Source of the DNA: Hymenobacter perfusus
Lineage (GTDB): Bacteria; Bacteroidota; Bacteroidia; Cytophagales; Hymenobacteraceae
DNA: 64,000 bases
Assembly: GCF_003944765.1 (NCBI RefSeq)
Contig: NZ_RWIU01000001.1
Location: forward strand, 1-64,000
Reading direction: 5' to 3'
The notes beneath the pieces are model-generated. The model did not search any database, was not told where the DNA came from, and saw only the letters and a program-made list of their open reading frames with translations. Within the stretch, counting starts at the first letter, position 1, and every line of letters begins with the position of its first letter. Below are positions 34,190-42,680 of this stretch, piece after piece. Made by a program: the position numbers and the translations under genes.

Positions 34190-35014
34190 CTACCGCACGG
34201 CTTCGCGCACGCGGGTGAGCTTGCGGAGCAGGTCTTCCAGGCCATCCAGGGCCAGCATGTTGGCCCCGTCGGATTTGGCCGTGGCGGGCGTAGGGTGGGT
34301 TTCGATGAACAGCCCGTCGGCCCCAACGGCAATGGCGGCTTTGGCAATAGTTTCGATGAGTTGGGGTTGGCCGCCGGTTACGCCGCTGCTCTGGTTGGGC
34401 TGCTGCAGCGAATGGGTCACGTCCATCACCACGGGCACGCCAAACGCACGCATAGCCGGCAGGTTGCGGAAGTCCACCACCAGATCAGAGTAGCCGAAGG
34501 AGTTGCCCCGGTCCGTCAGAATCACGTTCGGGTTGCCTGACTGGCGCACCTTGTCCACCGCAAACTGCATCGACTCGCCGCTCAGGAACTGGCCTTTCTT
34601 CACGTTCACCACCTTGCCGGTTTTGGCGGCGGCAATCAGCAAATCGGTCTGACGGCACAGAAACGCCGGAATCTGCAATACATCCACGTACTCGGCCGCC
34701 ATGGCCGCTTCTTCTGACTCGTGAATATCGGTGACGGTGGGCACGCCGATTTCCCGGCTTACCTTCTGCAGAATTTTCAGGGCTTTCTCGTCGCCGATAC
34801 CAGTGTAGGAATCGAGGCGGCTGCGGTTGGCTTTGCGGTAGGAGCCTTTGAAGATAAACGGAATCTGCAGGCGGTCGGTGATGGTGCGCACCTGCTCGGC
34901 AATGCGCAGGGCCATATCCTCGCCCTCAATCACGCAGGGGCCGGCCATCAAAAAGAACTGACCGGAATTGGTATTACGGAAATGCGGCAGGGCGTTGGCA
35001 AGTTGATCAATCAT
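34190..35014 (-). CDS. kdsA: 3-deoxy-8-phosphooctulonate synthase
   Basis: Makes KDO-8-phosphate from arabinose-5-phosphate and phosphoenolpyruvate for LPS. 274 aa with MAGPCVIEGED near the N-terminus, KGSYRKANRSR for phosphate binding, TDIHE and the C-terminal FIETHP. The start MIDQLANAL was selected; an ATG three codons upstream is equally possible. Single gene. Confidence 0.96.
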   Translation of the reverse strand: MIDQLANALPHFRNTNSGQFFLMAGPCVIEGEDMALRIAEQVRTITDRLQIPFIFKGSYRKANRSRLDSYTGIGDEKALKILQKVSREIGVPTVTDIHESEEAAMAAEYVDVLQIPAFLCRQTDLLIAAAKTGKVVNVKKGQFLSGESMQFAVDKVRQSGNPNVILTDRGNSFGYSDLVVDFRNLPAMRAFGVPVVMDVTHSLQQPNQSSGVTGGQPQLIETIAKAAIAVGADGLFIETHPTPATAKSDGANMLALDGLEDLLRKLTRVREAVR

Positions 35015-35102
35015 GTAGCACACGCTTTAGCTTGGGTTGTAACAACGCAAGCAGATGGAAAAGGAAACTATTAGATGGGACTAAACCCCGGTACGGCACA
35101 AG

Positions 35103-35717
35103 CTACGGCGTGTGCTCCTTCTTTTTCAAACAGATAAACAGCTCCCGCCCCTGGCGGGGAACTAGGGAATTGGTGGCGGTTTCAAAGTGGTGGAACGTAA
35201 AGTACGGCTCGAAATAGGGCCGATACTCAGCGCGGGAGCCCCCAAATGGCGGACCGGGCTGGCTGAATTCAGTATCGAACAGCAGGCCCATGAGTGTACC
35301 GCCGGGCCGGAGCAGGTGGGCGCACTGCCGGGCGTAAGCCGGGCGCAAAGCCGGGTCGAGGGCGCAGAAAAAGGTCTGCTCCACAATGAGGTCGAAGGCC
35401 GGATTGGGTTCCAGCTGAAAGAAATCAGCCAGTAGCAGGTGCCCGGCCGGGAAGTCCGGTACGCGCTGCTGCAGGTCGCGGAAGGGTTCCGGCGCTAGGT
35501 CGGCCACCCACACGTTGGGCCAGCCCTGGCGGTGCAGATACTCGGCTTCGTAGGCGCGGCCGGCCCCCGGAATCAGGATGCGGCGGGCATCGGGCGGCCC
35601 CAGCTGGGCAAAATATTCCTGCAGGGGCGGCGTTATCCGGCCCGCGTCCCAGCCCGTTTGGCCATTTGCGTAGCGTTGCTGCCAGTAAGTGGCGTCAAGG
35701 GGCGAATATGGGAGCAT
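35103..35717 (-). CDS. TPMT-like SAM-dependent methyltransferase
   Basis: 204 aa of the thiopurine S-methyltransferase fold family. YWQQRYANGQTGWDAG at the N-terminus and RRILIPGAGRAYEAEYL with VADLAPEP are the typical blocks. The true substrate is unknown; bacterial members methylate thiols, selenium or halides. Start MLPYSPLDATYW; an ATG nine codons upstream is possible. Confidence 0.87.
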   Translation of the reverse strand: MLPYSPLDATYWQQRYANGQTGWDAGRITPPLQEYFAQLGPPDARRILIPGAGRAYEAEYLHRQGWPNVWVADLAPEPFRDLQQRVPDFPAGHLLLADFFQLEPNPAFDLIVEQTFFCALDPALRPAYARQCAHLLRPGGTLMGLLFDTEFSQPGPPFGGSRAEYRPYFEPYFTFHHFETATNSLVPRQGRELFICLKKKEHTP

Positions 35718-35744
35718 ATTGCGGCAGGGTTGTACCTTCGGCAC

Positions 35745-35774
35745 TTGCCAGGGTACGGAACTCCGTTATTTTTG
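35745..35774 (+). promoter_or_regulatory. Promoter of the coiled-coil protein gene
   Basis: TTG at 35745-35747 and TATTTTTG at 35767-35774 with a 19-bp spacer, a full match to the Bacteroidota consensus, 56 bases before the ATG. Confidence 0.8.
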
Positions 35775-35830
35775 CCCTAAAGGTACTACCTGCGCCCGGA
35801 CTCTCCGGGCTTCACTTAACCCCATTCGCA

Positions 35831-36778
35831 ATGGAACAAGACCAGAGCCCCGAGCCCAAAAACAACAACCGCGTCCTGCTGATTGTGGCCCTGATTCTGG
35901 TGCTGCTGGGCATCAACGGCGTGCTGTTCTACATGAACCAGCAGAAGAGCAAGCAGAACGAGCAGCTCCAGGCCGATGTGGTAACCAAGGACGCCAAGCT
36001 GGAAGAGCAAATCAAGCAATACGAGGCATTGAAGGCTGATTTTGAGCGCCAGAGCCAGGAAGTACAGGGCATGGGTCTGGCCAATGATTCGCTGGAAGCC
36101 AAACTGGCCCAGATCAATGCCGATTTGCTGAAACTCCGCTCCTTCCGGGCCAGCAGCTTCAGCGTGGCCGAGCAACGCCGCTTCAAGCAGCGCGCCTCCA
36201 ACTTCGAAGCTCAGCTCCGCAAGAAGGATGAAGAAATTGTCCAATTGAAAGCCGATAACGAAGCGCTTTACACCGAAACCACCACCCTGAAAGAGCGCCA
36301 GAACAAGCTCACGGACACCATTTCCACGGTAGTGCGCTCCAACCAGGAGTTGAGCGAGAAAGTGGCTGTAGCCTCCCGCCTGCAGGCCGAGAATATTCGC
36401 GTGGGTGTGGTAAACAGCCGCGAAAAGGAAAAGGCTGACGACGACAACGAGTTCAAGGCCAAGCGTGTCGAGAAAATCAAGATAACCTTCAACCTGGGCC
36501 GCAACGATGTGTCGCCGAAGGAAACCAAGCAGATCATGATGCGTCTGATTGAGCCCGATGGCGCAGCCCTCTACAACCTGAGTACCGGCGGCGGTACGTT
36601 CATGATTGATGGCGCCGAAGCCTTCTACACTGCCAAGCAGGACGTGGTGTTCGACAATACCCGCCAGCCCGTGCAGTTCCTGTACGCCAAAGGTGCCGGC
36701 TACAAAACCGGCCTCCACACGGTAGAGCTTTACGAAGGCGGCGTGATGATCGGCAAAACCACCTTCACGCTGAAATAA
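35831..36778 (+). CDS. Membrane-anchored coiled-coil protein
   Basis: 315 aa with no recognised enzyme domain. A short cytoplasmic N-terminus and one transmembrane helix (residues about 14-34, VLLIVALILVLLGINGVLF) are followed by about 170 residues of charged coiled coil and then a globular C-terminal part with FNLGRNDVSPKETKQI and a beta-rich end. Topology suggests a single-pass protein with a periplasmic or cytoplasmic rod. Similar proteins are widespread in Bacteroidota without known function. Confidence 0.8.
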   Translation: MEQDQSPEPKNNNRVLLIVALILVLLGINGVLFYMNQQKSKQNEQLQADVVTKDAKLEEQIKQYEALKADFERQSQEVQGMGLANDSLEAKLAQINADLLKLRSFRASSFSVAEQRRFKQRASNFEAQLRKKDEEIVQLKADNEALYTETTTLKERQNKLTDTISTVVRSNQELSEKVAVASRLQAENIRVGVVNSREKEKADDDNEFKAKRVEKIKITFNLGRNDVSPKETKQIMMRLIEPDGAALYNLSTGGGTFMIDGAEAFYTAKQDVVFDNTRQPVQFLYAKGAGYKTGLHTVELYEGGVMIGKTTFTLK

Positions 36779-36968
36779 ATCACGGATTCACGCGGCTTCC
36801 TTCGCAGATTAGTCGGATTTCGTAGATGATTGCCTATTCAACCGAAAACGAAAGCGGCTTGCTAAATGGCAAGCCGCTTTCGTTTTTAGTTCACAGCTGC
36901 GGAGAGTACGTCAGAATCGTCTACAAAATCCGACCAATCCGCCGTAGTCCGCTTAAATCCGTGATTCG
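36779..36968. repeat. Nested inverted repeat and terminator before cphA (AATCCG family)
   Basis: The outer arms carry words of the same family as at lepB/ung (ATCACGGATT, GATTAGTCGGATTT and inverses). They surround a perfect terminator at 36845-36886 (AAAACGAAAGCGGCTTGC and inverse). The right arm runs into cphA: its last codons Ser-Arg-Ile and stop TAA are arm sequence. Confidence 0.85.
36845..36886. terminator. Bidirectional terminator, coiled-coil gene / cphA
   Basis: An 18-bp perfect stem with a 6-nt loop, preceded by AAAA and followed by TTTT. Confidence 0.92.
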
Positions 36969-39577
36969 AAGTCGTCCAGTTTTTTAATGGTGGCTTTGAT
37001 GTTCTCCGTGAACATCACGATAACCGAGCCGGGCTTAGCGGTGGCCAGCACGTGGTCAATGGCATCCATCTCGTTTTCGATGTAGGTGATGGGCAGGTCC
37101 GGGTTATCCAGACGCAGGCCGCGCTCCATGATTTCCTTAAGCTGCTCGGCGGTTTTGCCGCGCAAATCCCGGTCCTGGCGCAGAATAACCTCGTCGAAGA
37201 TGCGGCCAGCAATGCGGGAGAAACCTAGGGTATCCTCGTCGCGCCGGTCACCCAACCCCGATATCACGCCTACTTTGTGGGTGGCTTCGGTAGCGTTCAG
37301 GAACTGAGCAAACTTGCCGATGCCGTGGGTATTATGGGCGTAATCCACAATCACCTCAAACTGCGGGAATTTGTAGGAGTTCATGCGGCCCGGCGTTTTG
37401 GCCGCCGACGGCACAAACGTGCGCAACGCCTGCTTGATTTCATCCTTGTCGAACCCGTAGCAGTAACAGGCCAGTGCCGCCGCCAGCGAGTTTTCGATGT
37501 TGAACGTGGCCCGACCGCCAAACGTAATCGGGAATTCTGCCGCCCGGTCGATACGCAGCTTGTAGCTGTTTTTGTAAATGGAGATGTAGCCTTCCTCGTA
37601 CACGGCCGCCAGCCCGCCGTTTTCGGCGTGTTCCCGGATGCGGGGGTTGTGCTCATCCATGCTGAATAGTGCCACCCGGCACTCCAGCTTCTCGCGCATA
37701 GCGTACACAAGGTCATCGTCGGCGTTGAGGACGGCCCAGCCATTCTTGCGCACCGTGCGCGGCAATACGCCCTTCACGGCCGCCATTTCCTCCACCGTGT
37801 AGATGTCGCGCATACCCAGGTGGTCGGCGGCTACGTTGGTCACAATGGCTACGTCGCAGGTGTGGAAACCCAGCCCCGAACGGAGCATACCGCCCCGGGC
37901 CGTTTCCAATACCGCGAAGTTCACGGTGGGGTCCTTTAGTACAAACTCGGCGCTCTGGCCGCCGGTGCAGTCACCGCTTTGCAACTGCACGCCCTGGATG
38001 TAGATGCCATTGGTAGTGGTGAAGCCAACCTTATAGCCCTTAGAAGCCACAATGTGGGCCAGCAACTGGGAGGTAGTGGTTTTACCGTTGGTCCCCGTTA
38101 CCGCGAAAATCGGAATCCGGGCGGTGCTGCCCTGCGGGAACAGCATGTCCACCACCGGCGCGGCCACGTTGCGAGGCAGCCCCTCGGTGGGCGAAATGTG
38201 CATCCGGAAGCCCGGTGCGGCATTCACCTCAATAACGGCCCCGCGCGTTTCGTTCAGCGGAATGGCAATATCTGACGTCAGCAGATCAATCCCGCAGATG
38301 TCGAGGCCCACAATGCCGGCCACCCGCTCAGCCAGCAGCAGATTGTAAGGGTGTACCAGATCGGTTACATCGGTGGCAGTACCACCGGTGCTGATGTTGG
38401 CGGTACTTTTCAGGTACAACTCCTGGCCGGCCGGCAGCACTGAGTCCAGCGTCAGGTCCTGCTTGCTGAGCAGGTCAATGGTATGCTGATCGGCCTTGAT
38501 GCTGGTGAGCACCTTCTCGTGGCCCACCCCCCGGCGCGAATCGGTGTTTACTTCGTTGATGAGCTGTTGAATCGTGCTGGTGCCGTTGCCCTTTACGGCC
38601 GCGGGCGTGCGTTTGGCAGCGGCAATGAGCTTGCCGTTTACCACCAGCATGCGGTAGTCGTCGCCCTCAATGAATTGCTCCACAATCACGGCGCGGGAAT
38701 ACTTCTGGGCGGCTTTCAGACCTTCCACCGCATCTTCCCAATTGGTGATGCGGATGGTGGCGCCTTTGCCGTGGTTACCATCGAGCGGCTTGGTCACGAT
38801 GGGAAAGCCCAGCTCCTCCACCGCGTCGCGCAGGCCGTCCTCCGAGTACACGGTGGTACCGTTGGGCACGGGCACGCCCGAGTCCTTGAGCATGGCTTTA
38901 GTACGGTTCTTATTGCCGGCCACCTCCACGCCCGCGTGGGAGGTGTAGCTGGTGGTGGTGGCCCAGATGCGCTTCTGGTTCACGCCGTAGCCCAGCTGGA
39001 TGATGCTGCTGTTCTTGAGCTGGATGTAGGGAATGTTGCGCGAAGCTGCTTCCGAAACGATGCTCCAGGTGCTGGGCCCGAAAAACTCCTCTTCCCGGAT
39101 TTCGTGCAGCTCGTCGATAATCGGCTTCACGTTCACCTCTCGGCCGTGGCACAGGTCGTCCACCAGTTGCACGGCGGCCTCGGCGGCCATGCGGCCGGCT
39201 CGCTCCTCCTGGTAGCTGAACACCACAAACTCCACACCCTCTTGGTGCGCCGGATACGACTTGCCCCAGTACACCGGCATACCGGCCATCCGCTGCAGCG
39301 CCAACGCTACGTGTTGAATTACGTGGCCCAAAGGCTCACCATCGGCCAACTGCTCGTCAGTGAGGGGCGGGTGTTTCTGAGCCGACTTTTCGGACTCGGC
39401 GGGCTGGGGCTGGCCCAGCTCGGGCAGCAGCATGGGGAGCCGCTCGGCCAGTACCGGTTGGGCATTCGACCACACGTCGGCTAGGTCCTGCAGGTCCACT
39501 TTCATTACAATCAGCTTGTAATGCTTCACGGACCAATAGCTGGGGCCGCGCATCGTGCGGAGGTCAATAATCTTCAT
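36953..39577 (-). CDS. cphA: Cyanophycin synthetase
   Basis: ATP-dependent synthesis of multi-L-arginyl-poly-L-aspartate, a nitrogen storage polymer. In 874 aa: an N-terminal domain, an ATP-grasp module with KPLDGNHGKGATI and VIEVNAAPGFRMH, and a Mur-ligase-like module with P-loop GTNGKTTTS and VDYAHNTHG. All three modules are present, so it should be active. Start MKIIDLRTMRGPSYW fits the family; an ATG 35 codons upstream does not. No cyanophycinase (cphB) or isoaspartyl dipeptidase gene is adjacent. Confidence 0.93.
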   Translation of the reverse strand: MKIIDLRTMRGPSYWSVKHYKLIVMKVDLQDLADVWSNAQPVLAERLPMLLPELGQPQPAESEKSAQKHPPLTDEQLADGEPLGHVIQHVALALQRMAGMPVYWGKSYPAHQEGVEFVVFSYQEERAGRMAAEAAVQLVDDLCHGREVNVKPIIDELHEIREEEFFGPSTWSIVSEAASRNIPYIQLKNSSIIQLGYGVNQKRIWATTTSYTSHAGVEVAGNKNRTKAMLKDSGVPVPNGTTVYSEDGLRDAVEELGFPIVTKPLDGNHGKGATIRITNWEDAVEGLKAAQKYSRAVIVEQFIEGDDYRMLVVNGKLIAAAKRTPAAVKGNGTSTIQQLINEVNTDSRRGVGHEKVLTSIKADQHTIDLLSKQDLTLDSVLPAGQELYLKSTANISTGGTATDVTDLVHPYNLLLAERVAGIVGLDICGIDLLTSDIAIPLNETRGAVIEVNAAPGFRMHISPTEGLPRNVAAPVVDMLFPQGSTARIPIFAVTGTNGKTTTSQLLAHIVASKGYKVGFTTTNGIYIQGVQLQSGDCTGGQSAEFVLKDPTVNFAVLETARGGMLRSGLGFHTCDVAIVTNVAADHLGMRDIYTVEEMAAVKGVLPRTVRKNGWAVLNADDDLVYAMREKLECRVALFSMDEHNPRIREHAENGGLAAVYEEGYISIYKNSYKLRIDRAAEFPITFGGRATFNIENSLAAALACYCYGFDKDEIKQALRTFVPSAAKTPGRMNSYKFPQFEVIVDYAHNTHGIGKFAQFLNATEATHKVGVISGLGDRRDEDTLGFSRIAGRIFDEVILRQDRDLRGKTAEQLKEIMERGLRLDNPDLPITYIENEMDAIDHVLATAKPGSVIVMFTENIKATIKKLDDFESRI

Positions 39578-39755
39578 ACGGGAGAGAAGTGGAAAGAATA
39601 GTTGCGTGCGCGCTTCTACGCAGAAATGAAATGTAGGGATTATGCCGCAGGAAACCGATTTTTGGTTTAGCAGCTTCTCCACCTCGTAGGCGTATCATTC
39701 TCAGCCGGAAAGCCTTGGTATCTTTTTTCAGACCGAACCCATTAGACGCAAAAAA

Positions 39756-39781
39756 CCCCGGTCGGGGCTAGTCAACCGGGG
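39756..39781 (-). terminator. tRNA-Cys terminator
   Basis: CCCCGGT (39756-39762) pairs with ACCGGGG (39775-39781); A-run at 39750-39755 becomes U's on the minus strand. Confidence 0.75.
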
Positions 39782-39813
39782 CACTGGCACTCTGAAAACA
39801 GGAATTGTAGAAG

Positions 39814-39884
39814 AGGTGACGAGCGGATTCGAACCGCTGTAGGAGGTTTTGCAGACCTCTACCTAGCCACTCGGTCACGTCACC
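39814..39884 (-). tRNA. tRNA-Cys (GCA)
   Basis: On the minus strand GGTGACG pairs with CGTCACC, discriminator U. The anticodon stem GAGGT/ACCTC encloses loop CTGCAAA with anticodon GCA. T-loop TTCGAAT. 71 nt, CCA not encoded. Confidence 0.95.
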
Positions 39885-39899
39885 AGGGCTTTGAGGATG

Positions 39900-39930
39900 C
39901 AAACATACGGCTTAATCCTACGCCTGCCAA
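39900..39930 (-). promoter_or_regulatory. tRNA-Cys promoter
   Basis: Minus-strand TATGTTTG (39907 to 39900) and TTG (39930 to 39928) with a 20-bp spacer, about 15 bases before the tRNA. Confidence 0.7.
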
Positions 39931-40002
39931 GCCAACTGCTGGTTTTTCCCGCCTGGGTACAGTAAGTCATTGGCATTGTGCGGGAAAAATTACCACAAAA
40001 AA

Positions 40003-40028
40003 GGCCCCGACTTGCGTCGGGGCCCTTC
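40003..40028 (-). terminator. rpsA terminator
   Basis: GGCCCCGAC pairs with GTCGGGGCC around TTGC, with a run of A just before it (39997-40002) that gives U's on the minus strand. Confidence 0.85.
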
Positions 40029-40052
40029 TTACAGACAAAAGCGATTAGCTGA

Positions 40053-41876
40053 TTACTCAGCGCCCTGCTCGTTGCCCAGCATCTTGTCGCGCAGAGCCGA
40101 CAGAGCGTCCAGGTCGCCCAGGGTCGACTTCTCAGCCGGCTGAGTTTTCTTCAGGTCGCTCAGCTTGCCTTCACCCTGAGCAGCGGCAGCACCAGCGGCC
40201 GGCTTCTTCTTGGTGAATTTCGAAGCGCGGGTGTCTTCTTCAGCCTGCTGATTGTACACGGCCGAGTGCGACAGAACTACGCGACGGTCATCTTTCGAGA
40301 ACTCAATCACGCGGAAGTCGAGGGTTTCGCCGTTTTCAGCCTGCGAGCCATCCTCTTTCGAGAGCGACTTGGGATACGCGAAGCCTTCAATGCCATAAGG
40401 CAATTCGAGCACCGCGCCACGGTCGTTCTTATCGGTGATGGTAGCCTTGTGGACCGAGCCGGGGGTGAATACCGTCTGGAACGTATCCCAGGGGTTTTCT
40501 TCCAGCTGCTTGTGGCCCAGGGCCAGACGACGGTTAGCCACGTCGAGTTCGAGTACTACCACGTCCAGACGGTCACCCACCTTCACTACTTCCGAAGGAT
40601 GCTTGATCTTCTTGGTCCACGACAGGTCCGAAACGTGTACGAGGCCGTCCACACCTTCTTCCAGCTCAACGAACAGGCCGAAGTTGGTCAGGTTGCGCAC
40701 CAGACCGTTGTGGTTGGTACCTACGGCGTACTTCGTGCCGAAGTCGCCACGGGTCCATGGATCTTCGCTCAGTTGCTTGATGCCGAGGCTCATCTTGCGG
40801 TCATCGCGGTCCAGGGTCAGGATCTGAGCCTCTACCACGTCGCCCTGCTTGATGAAGTCCTGCGGGTTACGCAGGTGCTGGCTCCAGCTCATTTCTGAAA
40901 CGTGGATCAGGCCTTCTACGCCGGGGATGATTTCCATGAACGCGCCGTAGTCGGCAACATTCACAATGCGGCCTTTCACCTTCGAGCCTACGCCCATATC
41001 GGCGGGCAGCGAATCCCATGGGTGAGGAGTCAGCTGCTTCAGACCGAGGCTGATACGCTTCTTGGCTTCGTCGAAGTCCAGAACTACGATGTTCAGTTTC
41101 TGGTCGAGCTGCAGTACTTCGCTCGGGTGAGCGATGCGGCCCCACGAGATGTCCGTGATGTGCAGCAGACCATCTACGCCACCGAGGTCGATGAACACAC
41201 CGAAGTTGGTCATGTTCTTGATAACGCCCTCCAGGATCTGGCCTTTCTCCAGGTTGTTGAGGATGGCTTCGCGCTGCTTCTCGAGGTCTTTCTCGATCAG
41301 GACTTTGTGCGAAACTACCACGTTGTCGAAAGCGGCGTTGATTTTCACCACTTTCACTTCCATGCGACGACCCACATAGATGTCGAAGTCACGGATGGGC
41401 TTCACGTCGATTTGCGAGCCGGGCAGGAAGGCTTCTACGCCGTCCAGGTCCATGATCAGACCGCCTTTGGTGCGACGCTTCACTACGCCTTCCAGAACGG
41501 TATCGTTCTCCAGAGCGTCGTAAATAGCTTTCCAAGCCTGCTTGATTTTGGCCTTCTTACGGGACAGGATCAGTTGACCGTTCTGGTCTTCCTGGTCTTC
41601 GATGAATACCTCTACCTCGTCACCAACCTTCAGGTCGGGCAGGTCGCGGAATTCGGAAAGCGGCACCAGACCATCGGATTTGAAGCCGATGTTCAGGATT
41701 ACGTCGCGGTCAGTGATGCCCACAACGGTACCTTTAATTACTTCTTCCTCCTGAACAGTGGTCAGCGTTTCGCTGTACATCTGCTCCATTTCGGCGCGCT
41801 GCTCAGCGGAATAGTTTCCACCGAAGCCGCTGGCTCCCACGTTGTCCCAGTCGAAGTTGTCTACTACTTCTGCCAT
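40053..41876 (-). CDS. rpsA: 30S ribosomal protein S1
   Basis: mRNA-binding ribosomal protein, 607 aa, with about six S1 (OB-fold) repeats recognisable by GxVVxITDRDVILNIGFKSDGLV, GVFIDLGGVDGLLHITDISW, GAFMEIIPGVEGLIHVSEMSW, GLFVELEEGVDGLVHVSDLSW and a final degenerate repeat. The start MAEVVDNFDW follows a -7 box; upstream in-frame codons would lie in the leader. The lysine- and alanine-rich tail after the last repeat is typical of Bacteroidota S1. Confidence 0.95.
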   Translation of the reverse strand: MAEVVDNFDWDNVGASGFGGNYSAEQRAEMEQMYSETLTTVQEEEVIKGTVVGITDRDVILNIGFKSDGLVPLSEFRDLPDLKVGDEVEVFIEDQEDQNGQLILSRKKAKIKQAWKAIYDALENDTVLEGVVKRRTKGGLIMDLDGVEAFLPGSQIDVKPIRDFDIYVGRRMEVKVVKINAAFDNVVVSHKVLIEKDLEKQREAILNNLEKGQILEGVIKNMTNFGVFIDLGGVDGLLHITDISWGRIAHPSEVLQLDQKLNIVVLDFDEAKKRISLGLKQLTPHPWDSLPADMGVGSKVKGRIVNVADYGAFMEIIPGVEGLIHVSEMSWSQHLRNPQDFIKQGDVVEAQILTLDRDDRKMSLGIKQLSEDPWTRGDFGTKYAVGTNHNGLVRNLTNFGLFVELEEGVDGLVHVSDLSWTKKIKHPSEVVKVGDRLDVVVLELDVANRRLALGHKQLEENPWDTFQTVFTPGSVHKATITDKNDRGAVLELPYGIEGFAYPKSLSKEDGSQAENGETLDFRVIEFSKDDRRVVLSHSAVYNQQAEEDTRASKFTKKKPAAGAAAAQGEGKLSDLKKTQPAEKSTLGDLDALSALRDKMLGNEQGAE

Positions 41877-41987
41877 GATATTAGCAATGGCCCTCGTGTA
41901 CACGTCCGGCGCAGGGCCCGCCTCCGGAACGCGTTTTTGTTTGATACACAGCGCACTTGCGCCGGCCTCGCCACCCTGGCGGGGCCG

Positions 41988-41995
41988 CAAAGATA
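41988..41995 (-). promoter_or_regulatory. rpsA -7 promoter box
   Basis: Minus-strand TATCTTTG, giving a leader of about 105 nt. No clear -33 TTG. The long leader leaves room for autoregulation, not shown. Confidence 0.5.
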
Positions 41996-42074
41996 CGGAG
42001 TTTGGGGCAGGAATACGAAAGTGTATTTGCTACATTTGACTAGCTTGATCTATCGTCTTACTGCTACTCCATAT

Positions 42075-42602
42075 ATGGCACTCAGATACATATTCTATAC
42101 TATTGGTTTTCTGCTTAGTAGTTGCAGCACCTACCATGAGCAATTTAGATCTTATCAAAAAGTCAGAGCTCATAGCAAAGCACTGACTGAGGAAGGAATT
42201 ACCAGCCTATACTATGACAGCACGTTCCGTACGAATTATCAAATACTACAACCGATTGTTAGTAGTGAAGCTAAGCGCAGAGGTGTGAATGTCGTTGGAG
42301 ACACGAGGTTTATAGATAGTGGATATTTTCTCGACTATCGAAACAATAAGCAATACATCCTCTACAATCCTAAAACCAATACCTTCTATGGATTCAATTT
42401 GTGTAATTGTGGCTACCCTGTTTCATCTTCTCAGGGATTAATTGGTCCGAATTGCGACCTAAGAATCACCAATATTAGTGTGCTACAAAATGACTCGATT
42501 ATCCATAAGGTTAATTGGGAAGATGCTGGACCCGCACTAGCAGAGTTCAGAAAGAATGCTTTACCGCTTATCCGCCGTAGAGTGACACAGCTAAAACGCT
42601 AG
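42075..42602 (+). CDS. Hypothetical lipoprotein, low GC
   Basis: 175 aa with a lipoprotein signal peptide (IGFLLSSC, Cys17). The mature part has no recognised domain; it contains the paired FNLCNCGYPV and GPNCDLRI cysteines. Base composition is clearly more A/T-rich than rpsA and the desaturase on either side, and codons such as ATA and TTA are used freely, suggesting transfer. A TACATTTG box (42031-42038) lies upstream. A 26-bp hairpin starts at its last bases. Confidence 0.7.
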   Translation: MALRYIFYTIGFLLSSCSTYHEQFRSYQKVRAHSKALTEEGITSLYYDSTFRTNYQILQPIVSSEAKRRGVNVVGDTRFIDSGYFLDYRNNKQYILYNPKTNTFYGFNLCNCGYPVSSSQGLIGPNCDLRITNISVLQNDSIIHKVNWEDAGPALAEFRKNALPLIRRRVTQLKR

Positions 42603-42662
42603 TACTCAAAAAGCCGAACGGTCTACCCAGCTTAGAGTAGACCGTTCGGCTTTTTGAGTACT
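42601..42662. terminator. Long perfect hairpin between lipoprotein and desaturase
   Basis: Two 26-bp arms (42601-42626 and 42637-42662) starting AGTACTCAAAAAGCCGAACG are exact inverse complements around a 10-nt loop. The A5 and T5 inside the arms allow termination in both directions. The left arm starts inside the stop codon of the lipoprotein gene. Confidence 0.9.
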
Positions 42663-42680
42663 AATGTGGACATCTCTAAT

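Noticed and set aside
40902..41870. Long plus-strand frame joined to the lipoprotein at 42075
   Set aside because: The first 970 bases are antisense to rpsA; only the part from the ATG at 42075 has a signal peptide and protein-like sequence.
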